In this document: positions 1 through 7,289 of the stretch, one piece after another
Layout: each line of letters opens with the position of its first letter
Numbering within the stretch: the stretch's first letter is position 1
Source of the DNA: Sulfurovum sp. bin170
GTDB taxonomy: Bacteria > Campylobacterota > Campylobacteria > Campylobacterales > Sulfurovaceae
Length of the DNA: 8,260 nucleotides
Assembly (NCBI RefSeq): GCF_010892395.1
Contig: NZ_JAACKB010000236.1
Span: forward strand, 1-8,260
Direction: 5' to 3'
Made by a program: the position numbers and the translations under genes
Notes under the pieces: generated by a model
Database searches by the model: none
What the model was told of the DNA's origin: nothing
What the model saw: only the letters and a program-made list of their open reading frames with translations

Positions 1-945
1 ACCAGATTGATTATTGTAACACTTAATCTACTTATATTATATGTTGTTTTTAAACGATACAATCTTGAACAGACCATTCTTTATGGTATTTTATTGGGTG
101 GACTCTATAATATTTTAATCGGACTCACTATAATTGATCCTGGTTATGAAATTTTTCAATTTGGAAGATTTGCGGGAAGTGTTGGAAACTCAAATACACT
201 AGCTAAGACTATGCTTTTAACTATTTTTTCCAGTTTGGTACTCCTATCCTATAGCTCCATACAAAATTGGTTTAAAATCTATAACTATCTAAGTATTATT
301 CTCTCTTTCTATATTATTATCCTAACGGTCTCAAGAAAAGCGATGATTCTTGCTCCTCTTATGATTTTACTCTCCTTTTCATTTAAAAGCTTAAAGATAA
401 AAAATATTTTACTATTTATCATCATATTCTATGTAGCTATAAAGCTTTTTACTATATATGGAGATGCCCAACAACTTGAAAATATACTCCTGCTTGTAGA
501 GAGAAGATTTCTTGGAATGTTTGATATGATGGGTGGGCAGTCTGGTGATCATAGTAGTGCAGAGAGAGCACACCTAATAAGCGAAGGATTCAATATCTTC
601 TCAGGGGACCCTATATTTGGAATAGGGCTAAATAATGCTAGACATTTTTTAGGTAAATATACACACAATAACTACTTAGAGCTACTGATTGGTGTAGGTA
701 TTATTGGTACGATATTTTTCTATAGTATCTATGTCGTAACACTACGCAATATATATTTCATGCCAAAGTCACAAATCAGAAAATACTTTTTTGTTATGAT
801 ACTTATAGTTCTGCTTATGGATATGGGTACGGTCACATACTACACAAAACCTCTACTCTTTTTAGTGCTATATATCTATTTTGTAGCAGAAAAAGAGATT
901 GAAAAAACAGATTTAAAGGATAAAAATGTTCAAAAACGAAAATAG
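1..945 (+). CDS. Wzy-type O-antigen polymerase / O-antigen ligase family membrane protein (5' partial)
   Basis: Polytopic inner-membrane protein that probably polymerises lipid-linked repeat units, or ligates glycan to an acceptor, on the periplasmic side. The frame is open to the window edge with no stop, so the gene starts upstream; the first in-window initiator, TTG at 7, is probably not the true start. Numbering from that TTG, hydrophobic segments lie near residues 1-15, 22-43, 67-83, 90-107, 112-128, 132-150, 223-245, 259-274 and 280-294. A long loop at about 151-222 ends in GIGLNNARHF...THNNYLELL with H220-N221, followed by GVGIIG. This is the hallmark of the O-antigen ligase/Wzy_C family, as are the upstream GSVGNSNTLA (57-66) and SRKA (109-112). 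About 100 residues of a typical 400-450 residue protein are missing. It overlaps the next gene by 20 bp. The flippase downstream favours polymerase over ligase, but sequence alone cannot separate them. Confidence 0.85.
   Translation, partial: TRLIIVTLNLLILYVVFKRYNLEQTILYGILLGGLYNILIGLTIIDPGYEIFQFGRFAGSVGNSNTLAKTMLLTIFSSLVLLSYSSIQNWFKIYNYLSIILSFYIIILTVSRKAMILAPLMILLSFSFKSLKIKNILLFIIIFYVAIKLFTIYGDAQQLENILLLVERRFLGMFDMMGGQSGDHSSAERAHLISEGFNIFSGDPIFGIGLNNARHFLGKYTHNNYLELLIGVGIIGTIFFYSIYVVTLRNIYFMPKSQIRKYFFVMILIVLLMDMGTVTYYTKPLLFLVLYIYFVAEKEIEKTDLKDKNVQKRK
915..920 (+). promoter_or_regulatory. Ribosome binding site of the first glycosyltransferase
   Basis: AAAGGA lies inside the 3' end of the upstream membrane-protein gene, 5 nt before the ATG at 926. 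It supports that start and suggests translational coupling through the 20-bp overlap. Confidence 0.6.
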
Positions 946-2134
946 GGAGAAGATTATCTTTATTATTCATGAGATGAGTATGGGTGGTGCGACGCGTGTC
1001 ATCCTAAATCTTGTGAATAATTTAGAAGAGGATAAGTTTGAGACTCATCTAGTTGTGTTCAACAACAGAGGCTCACTTCTTCCCAAGGTTAAAAAGAGTG
1101 TTACCATTCATAACCTCAACAGCTCTAGGGTACTACTTGGAACACACAAACTACTCTATCTACTACTAAAAGAGAGACCCAGCGTAGTGTTTACAGGTAT
1201 TACCCATGTCAACTTAACCATTGCGATGTGGATTCCTATGTTAAAACTTCGTCTAAAAAATACAAAATTTATAACCAGAGAGGTAAATATACCAAGTGTT
1301 CGTGCAAAATATCTAAAAAAATCTAAAAAAATGGACTATATCTATAGACGAGTCATCACGAGATTTGATAGAGTCGTTGCACAATCTCAATATATGAAAA
1401 GTGATATTATCTCTACCTATGGCGTAGATGCAGAAAAAATCACGGTAGTCAACAATCCTCTGGATGCACAATCTATCAATGAGCAACTAAAACAGAGAGG
1501 TGATAAAAGATTGCTTCCTCCAGATAAGATAAATATTGTAGCAACAGGTATGTTACGACAACAGAAAGCTTTTGAAAAACTACTTGATGTTTTTGCACTG
1601 CTTGATGATAGGTATCATCTGCATATTATTGGAGAGGGACCTGAAAGAGAGATGCTTGAGAGGAGGATAGATGAGCTTGGAATTGAAAAAAAAGTAACAC
1701 TGCAAGGTCTACAAAAAAATCCCTATCCCTATATAAAAGAGGCTGATTTGGTGGTTCTAAGTTCACGATATGAGGGGTTCCCAAATGTTCTCTTGGAAGC
1801 AAATACCTGTGGTAAATTTGTAGTTGCAAACGCTTGTCCAGGAGTCAATGAGGAGATTATTATAGACAAGGTAAATGGTGTTTTGGTAGAAGATAACAAT
1901 AGCGAAGCATTTGCAAGAGCTATTGAACAGTATGCGAATATGCGTCATGATGAAGAGAAGATTATAGAGACAATTGGGCGTTATAATGTAAAAAGTATTG
2001 TAGAAATTTACAAAAATATATTTACAAAAGACATCTCGCAAAACCTCTTGGAATCGGAGACTTTAGTCCCGAATATTACGAGGCTGAAGCCATCGGTTCC
2101 TAGTTTTACAAGAAGTCTAAAGAGAGAAGAATGA
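926..2134 (+). CDS. GT4-type glycosyltransferase with repeat-derived C-terminal tail
   Basis: Cytoplasmic GT-B glycosyltransferase likely to add one sugar from a nucleotide donor to the growing lipid-linked repeat unit; donor and linkage cannot be read from sequence. The N-terminal domain has a glycine-rich motif MGGATR (19-24), close to the family's GGAER. The C-terminal donor domain shows HIIGEGPE (233-240), GLQKNPYPYIKEADLVVLSS (261-280) and the EX7E signature E283-G-F-P-N-V-L-L-E291. The core ends near residue 368. The last ~30 residues, rich in Pro, Ser and Thr, are encoded by a double-hairpin element at 2050-2100 and look like a late addition. An ATCTAAAAAA sequence occurs twice in tandem at 1311-1330. 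The ATG at 926 has a good ribosome site; the stop overlaps the next start as ATGA. Confidence 0.9.
   Translation: MFKNENREKIIFIIHEMSMGGATRVILNLVNNLEEDKFETHLVVFNNRGSLLPKVKKSVTIHNLNSSRVLLGTHKLLYLLLKERPSVVFTGITHVNLTIAMWIPMLKLRLKNTKFITREVNIPSVRAKYLKKSKKMDYIYRRVITRFDRVVAQSQYMKSDIISTYGVDAEKITVVNNPLDAQSINEQLKQRGDKRLLPPDKINIVATGMLRQQKAFEKLLDVFALLDDRYHLHIIGEGPEREMLERRIDELGIEKKVTLQGLQKNPYPYIKEADLVVLSSRYEGFPNVLLEANTCGKFVVANACPGVNEEIIIDKVNGVLVEDNNSEAFARAIEQYANMRHDEEKIIETIGRYNVKSIVEIYKNIFTKDISQNLLESETLVPNITRLKPSVPSFTRSLKREE
2050..2100. repeat. Double-hairpin palindromic (REP-like) element inside the glycosyltransferase gene
   Basis: A compact 51-bp structure. An outer stem GGAATCG (2050-2056) pairs with CGGTTCC (2094-2100), with one T-G wobble. 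Inside are two hairpins: GACT-TT-AGTC (2059-2068), extended by TCGG/CCGA (2054-2057 and 2069-2072) around a bulged A2058, and GGCT-GA-AGCC (2082-2091). The outer stem and the extended first hairpin compete for 2054-2056. Paired hairpins of the GACTnnAGTC / GGCTnnAGCC kind resemble dispersed palindromic repeats in many bacterial genomes; membership in a named family is inference. Read in frame it encodes about residues 375-392 of the glycosyltransferase. No second copy was seen in the window. Confidence 0.55.
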
Positions 2135-3129
2135 AAATATTATATCTAGTAAATGGTATAAGTAAAACCTCTATACCGTGGAGATGGTCTACCTATTTCA
2201 ATCAACACTTCAAAGATAATAGCATAGAGCTTTTAAGTATAAAATCAGCTCTTATGAGATTATGGTCTATCAAAAAAGAGGTCAAAATAGTGCATGGACA
2301 TCACATTAAAGCAATGGCACTATATCTCTTGATAAACTCTATACTCAGGCTAAAAACCCTCTTTACCGTTCATGGTTCATATCTATTTCTATCAAAAAAC
2401 AATGCTCGATTATTAAAATTTATTTTTAGATTTTCAGACAGAGTTGTTTTTGTCAATCAGATACTCTATGATACATTACCAACTTCATATAAACAGAGTA
2501 TTGAGGGTAAATATGAGGTCATTTTAAATGGTGTTGAGACCAACTATAGATATAAAAAAACAGATATTTATGAGAAGTTCAATATAGAAAAAACAGACAC
2601 TATCTGTTTTCATCCAGCTCGTTTTGTAACAGAGAAAAATCACATTAGACTAATAACAGCAATAAAACCACTTATAGAAAAAAACCCTAAACTAAAACTG
2701 GTTTTAGCAGGTAATGGAGAGCTACAAGAGAAGATAGAGTCTCATGTGAAATCGCTAAAATTAGAAAAAAATGTCATCTTCTTGGGTCTAATAGAACGAG
2801 ATGAGGTCTATAACTTCTTGGAGCATTGTGAGCTATTTCTCATGCCATCTGTCTCAGAGGGTCTCAATATCGCATTTTTGGAAGCCATCTCAATGAAAAC
2901 AAAAGTGCTGGTCAGTGATATTGAGCAGTTTACTTATCCTCTCAAAGCTTATAACTTAGAGTCCAAACTACTAAATGTCACTTTTGTTGACCCTTTAGAT
3001 GAGAATAGTATCAGCGAGGGTATAGAGAGTGCTTTAGAGCAGAAACGAAACTTAACATATGATTGTGCAGAGTTCTCTTTGGAGAGTATGATGCAAAAAT
3101 ATGAAAAAATATATCAATCAATAATTTAA
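2131..3129 (+). CDS. GT4-type glycosyltransferase (second)
   Basis: Predicted cytoplasmic GT-B glycosyltransferase of 332 residues. The N-terminal acceptor domain begins directly with the first beta strand (MKILYLVNGI) and includes VHGHHIK (54-60), FTVHGSY (78-84), SDRVVFVNQ (102-110) and ILNGVE (131-136), all usual GT4 landmarks. The donor-binding domain has FHPARFVTEKNH (160-171), VLAGNGELQE (191-200), VIFLGL (215-220) and the EX7E signature E243-G-L-N-I-A-F-L-E251. It is slightly short for the family because N-terminal elements are compact, but nothing appears missing. Its ATG overlaps the preceding TGA (ATGA, 2131-2134), and a purine-rich AGAGAGAAG precedes it, so translation is probably coupled. 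It probably adds a different sugar of the same repeat unit as its neighbour; donor and acceptor are unknown. Confidence 0.9.
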   Translation: MKILYLVNGISKTSIPWRWSTYFNQHFKDNSIELLSIKSALMRLWSIKKEVKIVHGHHIKAMALYLLINSILRLKTLFTVHGSYLFLSKNNARLLKFIFRFSDRVVFVNQILYDTLPTSYKQSIEGKYEVILNGVETNYRYKKTDIYEKFNIEKTDTICFHPARFVTEKNHIRLITAIKPLIEKNPKLKLVLAGNGELQEKIESHVKSLKLEKNVIFLGLIERDEVYNFLEHCELFLMPSVSEGLNIAFLEAISMKTKVLVSDIEQFTYPLKAYNLESKLLNVTFVDPLDENSISEGIESALEQKRNLTYDCAEFSLESMMQKYEKIYQSII

Positions 3130-3146
3130 AAACAGTAAGGTAAAAG

Positions 3147-5222
3147 ATGTCAAATTTTATTAAAAATTTTCTTCAAGAGCTTGATAATCGAGATATAGAT
3201 TATCTACATTGGAAAAGCAATACAAATATAGAAAAAGCACTTATAGGTGAAGATGATTTAGATATTCTTGTTGACCCCAAAAAAAAGTATGAGGTTTATC
3301 AACTCTTTAAAGAGCTGAATATTCTTCGTGCTTATTCAGAAAAAGACTCTTGGCAAAATGAGATTTTTCACTACTTTGGAGTGGATATAGAGGCTCAAAA
3401 GATGATACATATTCATCTACATTTTCTGCTAGAGGTGGGTTATGACTTTGATAAGAGTGTCAACCTTCCTATTATCGAGAACTATATGGCATCCAAAGAG
3501 CATTACAAGAAGTCTGTCTATATTCCAAGTGTCGAAAATGAGTATATTCTATTGATTATTCGTCTGATACTAAAAAATGGCTTAACTCCATTTCTTATGC
3601 TTCTCCCTACTGGACAGTGGTCTCTCTACAGGAGACAAAAAAGCAAAAAAGGTATCATCCAAGGCTCTGCGTATAGAGAGTATTTGGATCTGCGAGAACG
3701 AAGTAGTAGAGAGAAAATATCAGAGTCATTAGATAGTATATTCTCATTTGTAGATAGAAGCCTTTTTTATGAAGCAGAGCAGGTTATAAAAGAAAATAGC
3801 TCTCTAATAGACTACTTTACAAAGAGTAGAGAGATGAAAAAAGTGCTAAAACCATACTCTTATCACTCTGCTTTTGTCTCATTCTTCAAATCACTCTATC
3901 GTATTAACCTTGTGCGTTTTGGAAAAGTTTCAAAAAAGAGGGTAAAATCTAAGAAAATACCTGCCAATGGTGGACGAATCTTTGCTTTTGTTGGGGGTGA
4001 TGGTGCAGGAAAAAGCTCCAATATTGAGAAGTTGGCATCAACGCTTGGTCGCCACTACTTTGTTGAGACCATACATATAGGACGACCCAATCGAGCAGGA
4101 GAACCAAAACAGTATTTTATTGGTCGGCAGATAAATAATATAGGAAAACTATTTATAAAACTAGGTCTATCCAATTTTGGAAATGCTTTAAGTTTAGTTG
4201 GATTAGCTGTTGAGAGAAAACAGGCTTTTATCAGAGCTCAAAAGGTGAAATCCCAAGGGGGAATAGTTATTCTTGACCGAATTCCTCTTGAGGGAGTAAC
4301 AGAGATGGATGGACCAAGAGTAGCCATATCATTAGGAGGAAAACAGAAGTTTCTGGCAAAAATAGAGGAGAGACTTCACCGTAGTATCCAAGGTATAGAT
4401 AGATTGATTGTCCTAAAATTAAATCCTCAAATCGCACTAAAGCGTCGTCCAGAAGATGACCCAGATAAGTTACTGATTCGTTCTGGCTCAATTTGGAAAC
4501 ATGACTTCTCAAATAGAGCTAATACAATTGTTGTAGATACAGAGAATAGTTTCAGATATGTAGAGGAGCAGATACTCAAAAGTGTCTGGTCATCAATTAA
4601 TGATAAAGCAAAAATATCAGAACTTATAGGTTTAGCAGGAACAGGTAAATCAACATCTAGAAAATCTCTACAGAAAATCTATCCTCAGGCAAAAGTTACA
4701 CTCCAAAATGAGAAAAAAGGAGCCTACCTTCTGAAAAATAGTTATAAATATCTAAAAGTATATATGAAGGCTAAAAAGATTAAATATACCCTCTTAAGAT
4801 CGATTATAAAGATAGATATTTTTTTACATGATTTGAAAAGTGGAGAGTATAGAGGTGACCAACAGCTTATTTTAGACCAAGGTTCAATCTTCTACACAAT
4901 ACTGCTAATGATAGAGTTACCAGAGTTAGAGAAGATTTTTTTAGCAAAACTAGCTGAGGTACTCTACTACTACGATGAGGTTATCTATCTGGAAGCACCC
5001 GTAGCTGTTTTATGCGATAGAATCAACAGTAGAGAACAGAAACATAGAGTAAAAAATATGGATGAGTCTCTACAGAGAGAGTTTTTAGAAAAATATATCG
5101 AGGCATTTGATAAAATTTTAGCACTATGTCACTCACAAGGGGTGAGAGTTCATCGTATAGATAGTCATAAAAACGGTCCAAATAGAGTGGAGGAGATGGT
5201 TAATGGCATCATGCACCAATAG
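3147..5222 (+). CDS. Three-domain protein: nucleotidyltransferase-like domain plus two P-loop (thymidylate-kinase-like) kinase domains
   Basis: Function unknown; probably a cytoplasmic modifier of the glycan or its precursor. Domain 1 (about 1-230) has HWKSN (21-25), GEDDLDILV (34-42) with the D37/D39 pair expected of a polymerase-beta-type nucleotidyltransferase fold, and IHLHF (89-93). A Lys-rich linker (about 228-272) follows. Domain 2 (about 275-480) has a Walker A GGDGAGKS (283-290), a DR pair at D377-R378 as in thymidylate kinases, and a lid-like Arg/Asp segment KRRPEDDPDKLLIR (432-445). Domain 3 (about 488-691) has a second Walker A GLAGTGKS (495-502), LILDQGS (574-580) and a lid-like RINSREQKHR (625-634). 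True thymidylate kinase is about 200 residues with one P-loop, so dTMP kinase activity is unlikely. TAAGG (3136-3140) is the ribosome site 6 nt before the ATG. The 3' end overlaps the flippase by 20 bp, tying it to polysaccharide assembly. Substrate assignment would be guesswork. Confidence 0.85.
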   Translation: MSNFIKNFLQELDNRDIDYLHWKSNTNIEKALIGEDDLDILVDPKKKYEVYQLFKELNILRAYSEKDSWQNEIFHYFGVDIEAQKMIHIHLHFLLEVGYDFDKSVNLPIIENYMASKEHYKKSVYIPSVENEYILLIIRLILKNGLTPFLMLLPTGQWSLYRRQKSKKGIIQGSAYREYLDLRERSSREKISESLDSIFSFVDRSLFYEAEQVIKENSSLIDYFTKSREMKKVLKPYSYHSAFVSFFKSLYRINLVRFGKVSKKRVKSKKIPANGGRIFAFVGGDGAGKSSNIEKLASTLGRHYFVETIHIGRPNRAGEPKQYFIGRQINNIGKLFIKLGLSNFGNALSLVGLAVERKQAFIRAQKVKSQGGIVILDRIPLEGVTEMDGPRVAISLGGKQKFLAKIEERLHRSIQGIDRLIVLKLNPQIALKRRPEDDPDKLLIRSGSIWKHDFSNRANTIVVDTENSFRYVEEQILKSVWSSINDKAKISELIGLAGTGKSTSRKSLQKIYPQAKVTLQNEKKGAYLLKNSYKYLKVYMKAKKIKYTLLRSIIKIDIFLHDLKSGEYRGDQQLILDQGSIFYTILLMIELPELEKIFLAKLAEVLYYYDEVIYLEAPVAVLCDRINSREQKHRVKNMDESLQREFLEKYIEAFDKILALCHSQGVRVHRIDSHKNGPNRVEEMVNGIMHQ
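5189..5195 (+). promoter_or_regulatory. Strong ribosome binding site of the flippase
   Basis: GGAGGAG lies 7 nt before the ATG at 5203 and within the end of the kinase gene. It decides the flippase start: the nearby ATGs at 5196 and 5211 are in the upstream gene's frame. Confidence 0.75.
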
Positions 5223-6741
5223 TAGTCAAAAAGCCATTATAAAAAGAGGGGGGCTTAATGCTAAGACAGGTCTAGTTCTTTTTTTTATTAATACCATTAC
5301 CGCATTTATCTTAAACCCCATTTTAGTAGGCTACTTTGGGGCTTATTTTTTTGGTATTTGGAAATCAATTGACAAATATTTGGGTTTTGCCTCTATCGCT
5401 GATGGAAAGGGGGTTCAAGCCCTTAAATGGACAATTGCAAAAGATGAAAGCAGTGAAGATGAAGAGCAGAAAAAGCGATTTGTTGGCTCTGCAATTATTG
5501 TATGGGCGATCTTTTTACCAATATTAATAACCATAATCGTAACGATTGCTTATCTGTCTCCTACACTTATCTCTAATATTCAAGAGAGCGACCAAGGTCT
5601 TGTCTTAACGATTATTCTGCTTTTAGGACTCAATCTTATTATTACCCCTCTTCTAAATATCTCAGAAGCTGTTTTGGTAGGTACAAACCGAGGTTATCTG
5701 GTAAACTATATTCGAATATCTTGGCTTATTATCACCTTTATTGTCACCTATATGGTTGTGTTTTTAGAGTTTGGATTGGAGGAGTTAGCCATAAGCGTGG
5801 TACTCATTACACTGCTAAGAGGAGTCACCTATTTTATTGTGGCAAAAAAAGAGGTCTCATGGTTTGCCACGATGAAGCCGACAAAAGCTGAATTGAAATC
5901 ATTTTTCAAATTCTCTTCATGGAAACTAGCATGGTCTTTTGTTGCACGATTTTTAATGGCAAGTGAGGTGATATTTTTAAGCATTCTAATTGGTCCCTCT
6001 TTGGTCTCATCTTACATCTTTACAGCCTATCTAGTCGTTACAGGTATCTCAATTACAGCCATTGTCACCTCATCATTTAACCCTGGTATTGGTCGGATGT
6101 ACGGAGGCGGAGAGTATGATGCATGTCAAAGAGTGATTGGGAACTTACGAGAGGCTGTTTTGGCTTTTTCCATATTTATAGGAGCTATTATACTACTGTT
6201 AAATCAGAGTTTTATAACCCTATGGGTAGGAGAAGAGCTATTTTTGGGTTCATCTGCAAATCTTCTAATTGTGTTTATTCTGATTCAACTGCTACTAATT
6301 CGCAATGAAGCATTTCTGATTGATGTGAGTTTGACCATTAAAAATAAAGTTCTATTGGGTATGAGTTCTATTATATTGAGTTCACTCTTTGCTATTGTAG
6401 GATACCACTATATTCACCCATCAATTACAACCATATTTATAGGTATTTTTCTAGGGCGTTTACCCATCCTATTTATATTCCCAATCATGGTCAACAAGAT
6501 TATGAAAAATGAAAAAAAACCAACTTTTTCTCTAAAACTATCTATCTATATTATGATAATTTTAGGAGTAAGCTACACCATTGGTACTCAACAGATATTT
6601 GACTCTTGGTGGACACTCATTCTACTAGGTGGATTGGAGAGTTTGGTTTTAATGGGTGCTGTTTATCTGTTTCTACTGCGTCAAGAGAATCAGGTACTGA
6701 TAAAAGATAAATTTTTAAATAAGATAAAAAAAAGGATATAA
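5203..6741 (+). CDS. Wzx-type polysaccharide flippase (MOP superfamily)
   Basis: Integral membrane transporter predicted to flip lipid-linked repeat units from the cytoplasmic to the periplasmic face, feeding the polymerase upstream. At 512 residues it has the usual length, with about 12-14 hydrophobic segments, near residues 22-43, 95-118, 130-152, 168-189, 193-213, 244-262, 265-290, 317-335, 350-366, 383-400, 406-430, 443-460 and 468-491. Family-like features are NPILVGYFGAYFFGIWKSI (38-56) after the first segment, a charged loop DESSEDEEQKKR (81-92), and WVGEELFLGS (341-350). MATE-type exporters share the fold, but the glycosyltransferase and polymerase context points to Wzx. A G6 run (5248-5253) lies in codons 15-17 and an A8 run (6726-6733) lies just before the stop. 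It overlaps the kinase gene by 20 bp and ends 1 bp before the acetyltransferase start. Confidence 0.88.
   Translation: MASCTNSSQKAIIKRGGLNAKTGLVLFFINTITAFILNPILVGYFGAYFFGIWKSIDKYLGFASIADGKGVQALKWTIAKDESSEDEEQKKRFVGSAIIVWAIFLPILITIIVTIAYLSPTLISNIQESDQGLVLTIILLLGLNLIITPLLNISEAVLVGTNRGYLVNYIRISWLIITFIVTYMVVFLEFGLEELAISVVLITLLRGVTYFIVAKKEVSWFATMKPTKAELKSFFKFSSWKLAWSFVARFLMASEVIFLSILIGPSLVSSYIFTAYLVVTGISITAIVTSSFNPGIGRMYGGGEYDACQRVIGNLREAVLAFSIFIGAIILLLNQSFITLWVGEELFLGSSANLLIVFILIQLLLIRNEAFLIDVSLTIKNKVLLGMSSIILSSLFAIVGYHYIHPSITTIFIGIFLGRLPILFIFPIMVNKIMKNEKKPTFSLKLSIYIMIILGVSYTIGTQQIFDSWWTLILLGGLESLVLMGAVYLFLLRQENQVLIKDKFLNKIKKRI
6731..6736 (+). promoter_or_regulatory. Ribosome binding site supporting a TTG start
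   Basis: AAAGGA, the right end of an A8 run, sits 6 nt before TTG at 6743. The next in-frame ATG at 6803 has no comparable site and would remove a conserved-looking N-terminal helix, so TTG is preferred. Confidence 0.6.
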
Positions 6742-6742
6742 G

Positions 6743-7267
6743 TTGATAAATGGAATAATAAGTGTATCGAGAACCCTTTACTTTAGAATATTACCTAAAA
6801 GTATGGTAGCTAAAATAAGAGGTGTTCAATTTGGTAAAAATTGTAACTTTCACACGATAGATTTTGGAAGCGAACCCTATCTCATTAAAATGGGCGATAA
6901 TGTAAGAACAGCAGCCCATGTAAGTTTTATTACGCATACAGGATTAGGACCTCTACGAAATATCTATCCAGAGCTTAGCAATGCAGATTTTATTGCCCCC
7001 ATTATTATTGGGAACAATGTTCAAATTGGTAGTGGGGTCACCATATTAGCAAATACCACAATAGGTGACAATGTAATAATAGGTGCAGGAAGCGTCGTAC
7101 AAAAAGAGGTGAAATCCAATAGTATCTACGCTGGAATACCTGCAAAATATATCTGTTCACTAGATGAGTTTAAAGAGAAAAATATGAAGAACTTTTCTGA
7201 TACAAAAAATTTGAGTAGAAGAGAGAAAAAGGAATTTTTGTTAAAGAAATATGATTTTATCACTTGA
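6743..7267 (+). CDS. Left-handed beta-helix (hexapeptide repeat) acyltransferase
   Basis: Probable cytoplasmic O- or N-acetyltransferase using acetyl-CoA to modify a sugar of the surface polysaccharide, similar in style to WbbJ/maltose-acetyltransferase proteins. Hexapeptide-type repeats run at about residues 28-60 and 84-120, for example IIIGNNVQIGSGVTI (87-101) and IGDNVIIGAGSVVQ (107-120). They are followed by the capping SIYAGIPAKYI (127-137) typical of this family. H65 in FITHTG (62-67) is the likely catalytic histidine by analogy. A short N-terminal helix (LYFRILPKSMVAKIRGVQFG, 12-31) precedes the coil and a lysine-rich tail (about 139-174) follows. At 174 residues the length is normal. 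The start is TTG with a good ribosome site, 1 bp after the flippase stop, so translational coupling is likely. It is the last gene of the operon in this window; acceptor sugar unknown. Confidence 0.87.
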   Translation: MINGIISVSRTLYFRILPKSMVAKIRGVQFGKNCNFHTIDFGSEPYLIKMGDNVRTAAHVSFITHTGLGPLRNIYPELSNADFIAPIIIGNNVQIGSGVTILANTTIGDNVIIGAGSVVQKEVKSNSIYAGIPAKYICSLDEFKEKNMKNFSDTKNLSRREKKEFLLKKYDFIT

Positions 7268-7289
7268 AAGATGTAATGAGAAAAAAGAT

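Noticed and set aside
7..9. TTG as the start codon of the first membrane protein
   Set aside because: The frame is open to base 1 without a stop, there is no room for a ribosome site, and the protein would lack about 100 residues expected of the family. The gene is treated as cut by the window edge.
1686..1693. A8 runs inside the first glycosyltransferase (1686-1693) and the kinase-like gene (3279-3286) as programmed frameshift sites
   Set aside because: Both encode ordinary Lys codons in mid-gene, with no alternative-frame product or downstream stimulatory structure seen; common in AT-rich genomes.
1626..2041. Minus-strand open frames opposite the first glycosyltransferase (1626-1829 and 1763-2041)
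   Set aside because: They lie wholly antisense to a gene with clear GT4 motifs, have no ribosome sites or recognisable domains, and are as expected by chance.
4267..4512. Minus-strand open frame opposite the kinase-like gene
   Set aside because: Antisense to the first kinase domain, no family resemblance and no initiation signal.
3147..5222. Calling the 691-residue protein a thymidylate kinase (tmk)
   Set aside because: The domain resemblance is real, but the size, two P-loops, extra N-terminal domain and polysaccharide context argue against the housekeeping enzyme.
5336..5527. Alternative-frame + strand frames inside the flippase (5336-5527 and 6123-6308)
   Set aside because: Embedded in a strongly supported flippase gene, no ribosome sites, and protein composition not like a real domain.
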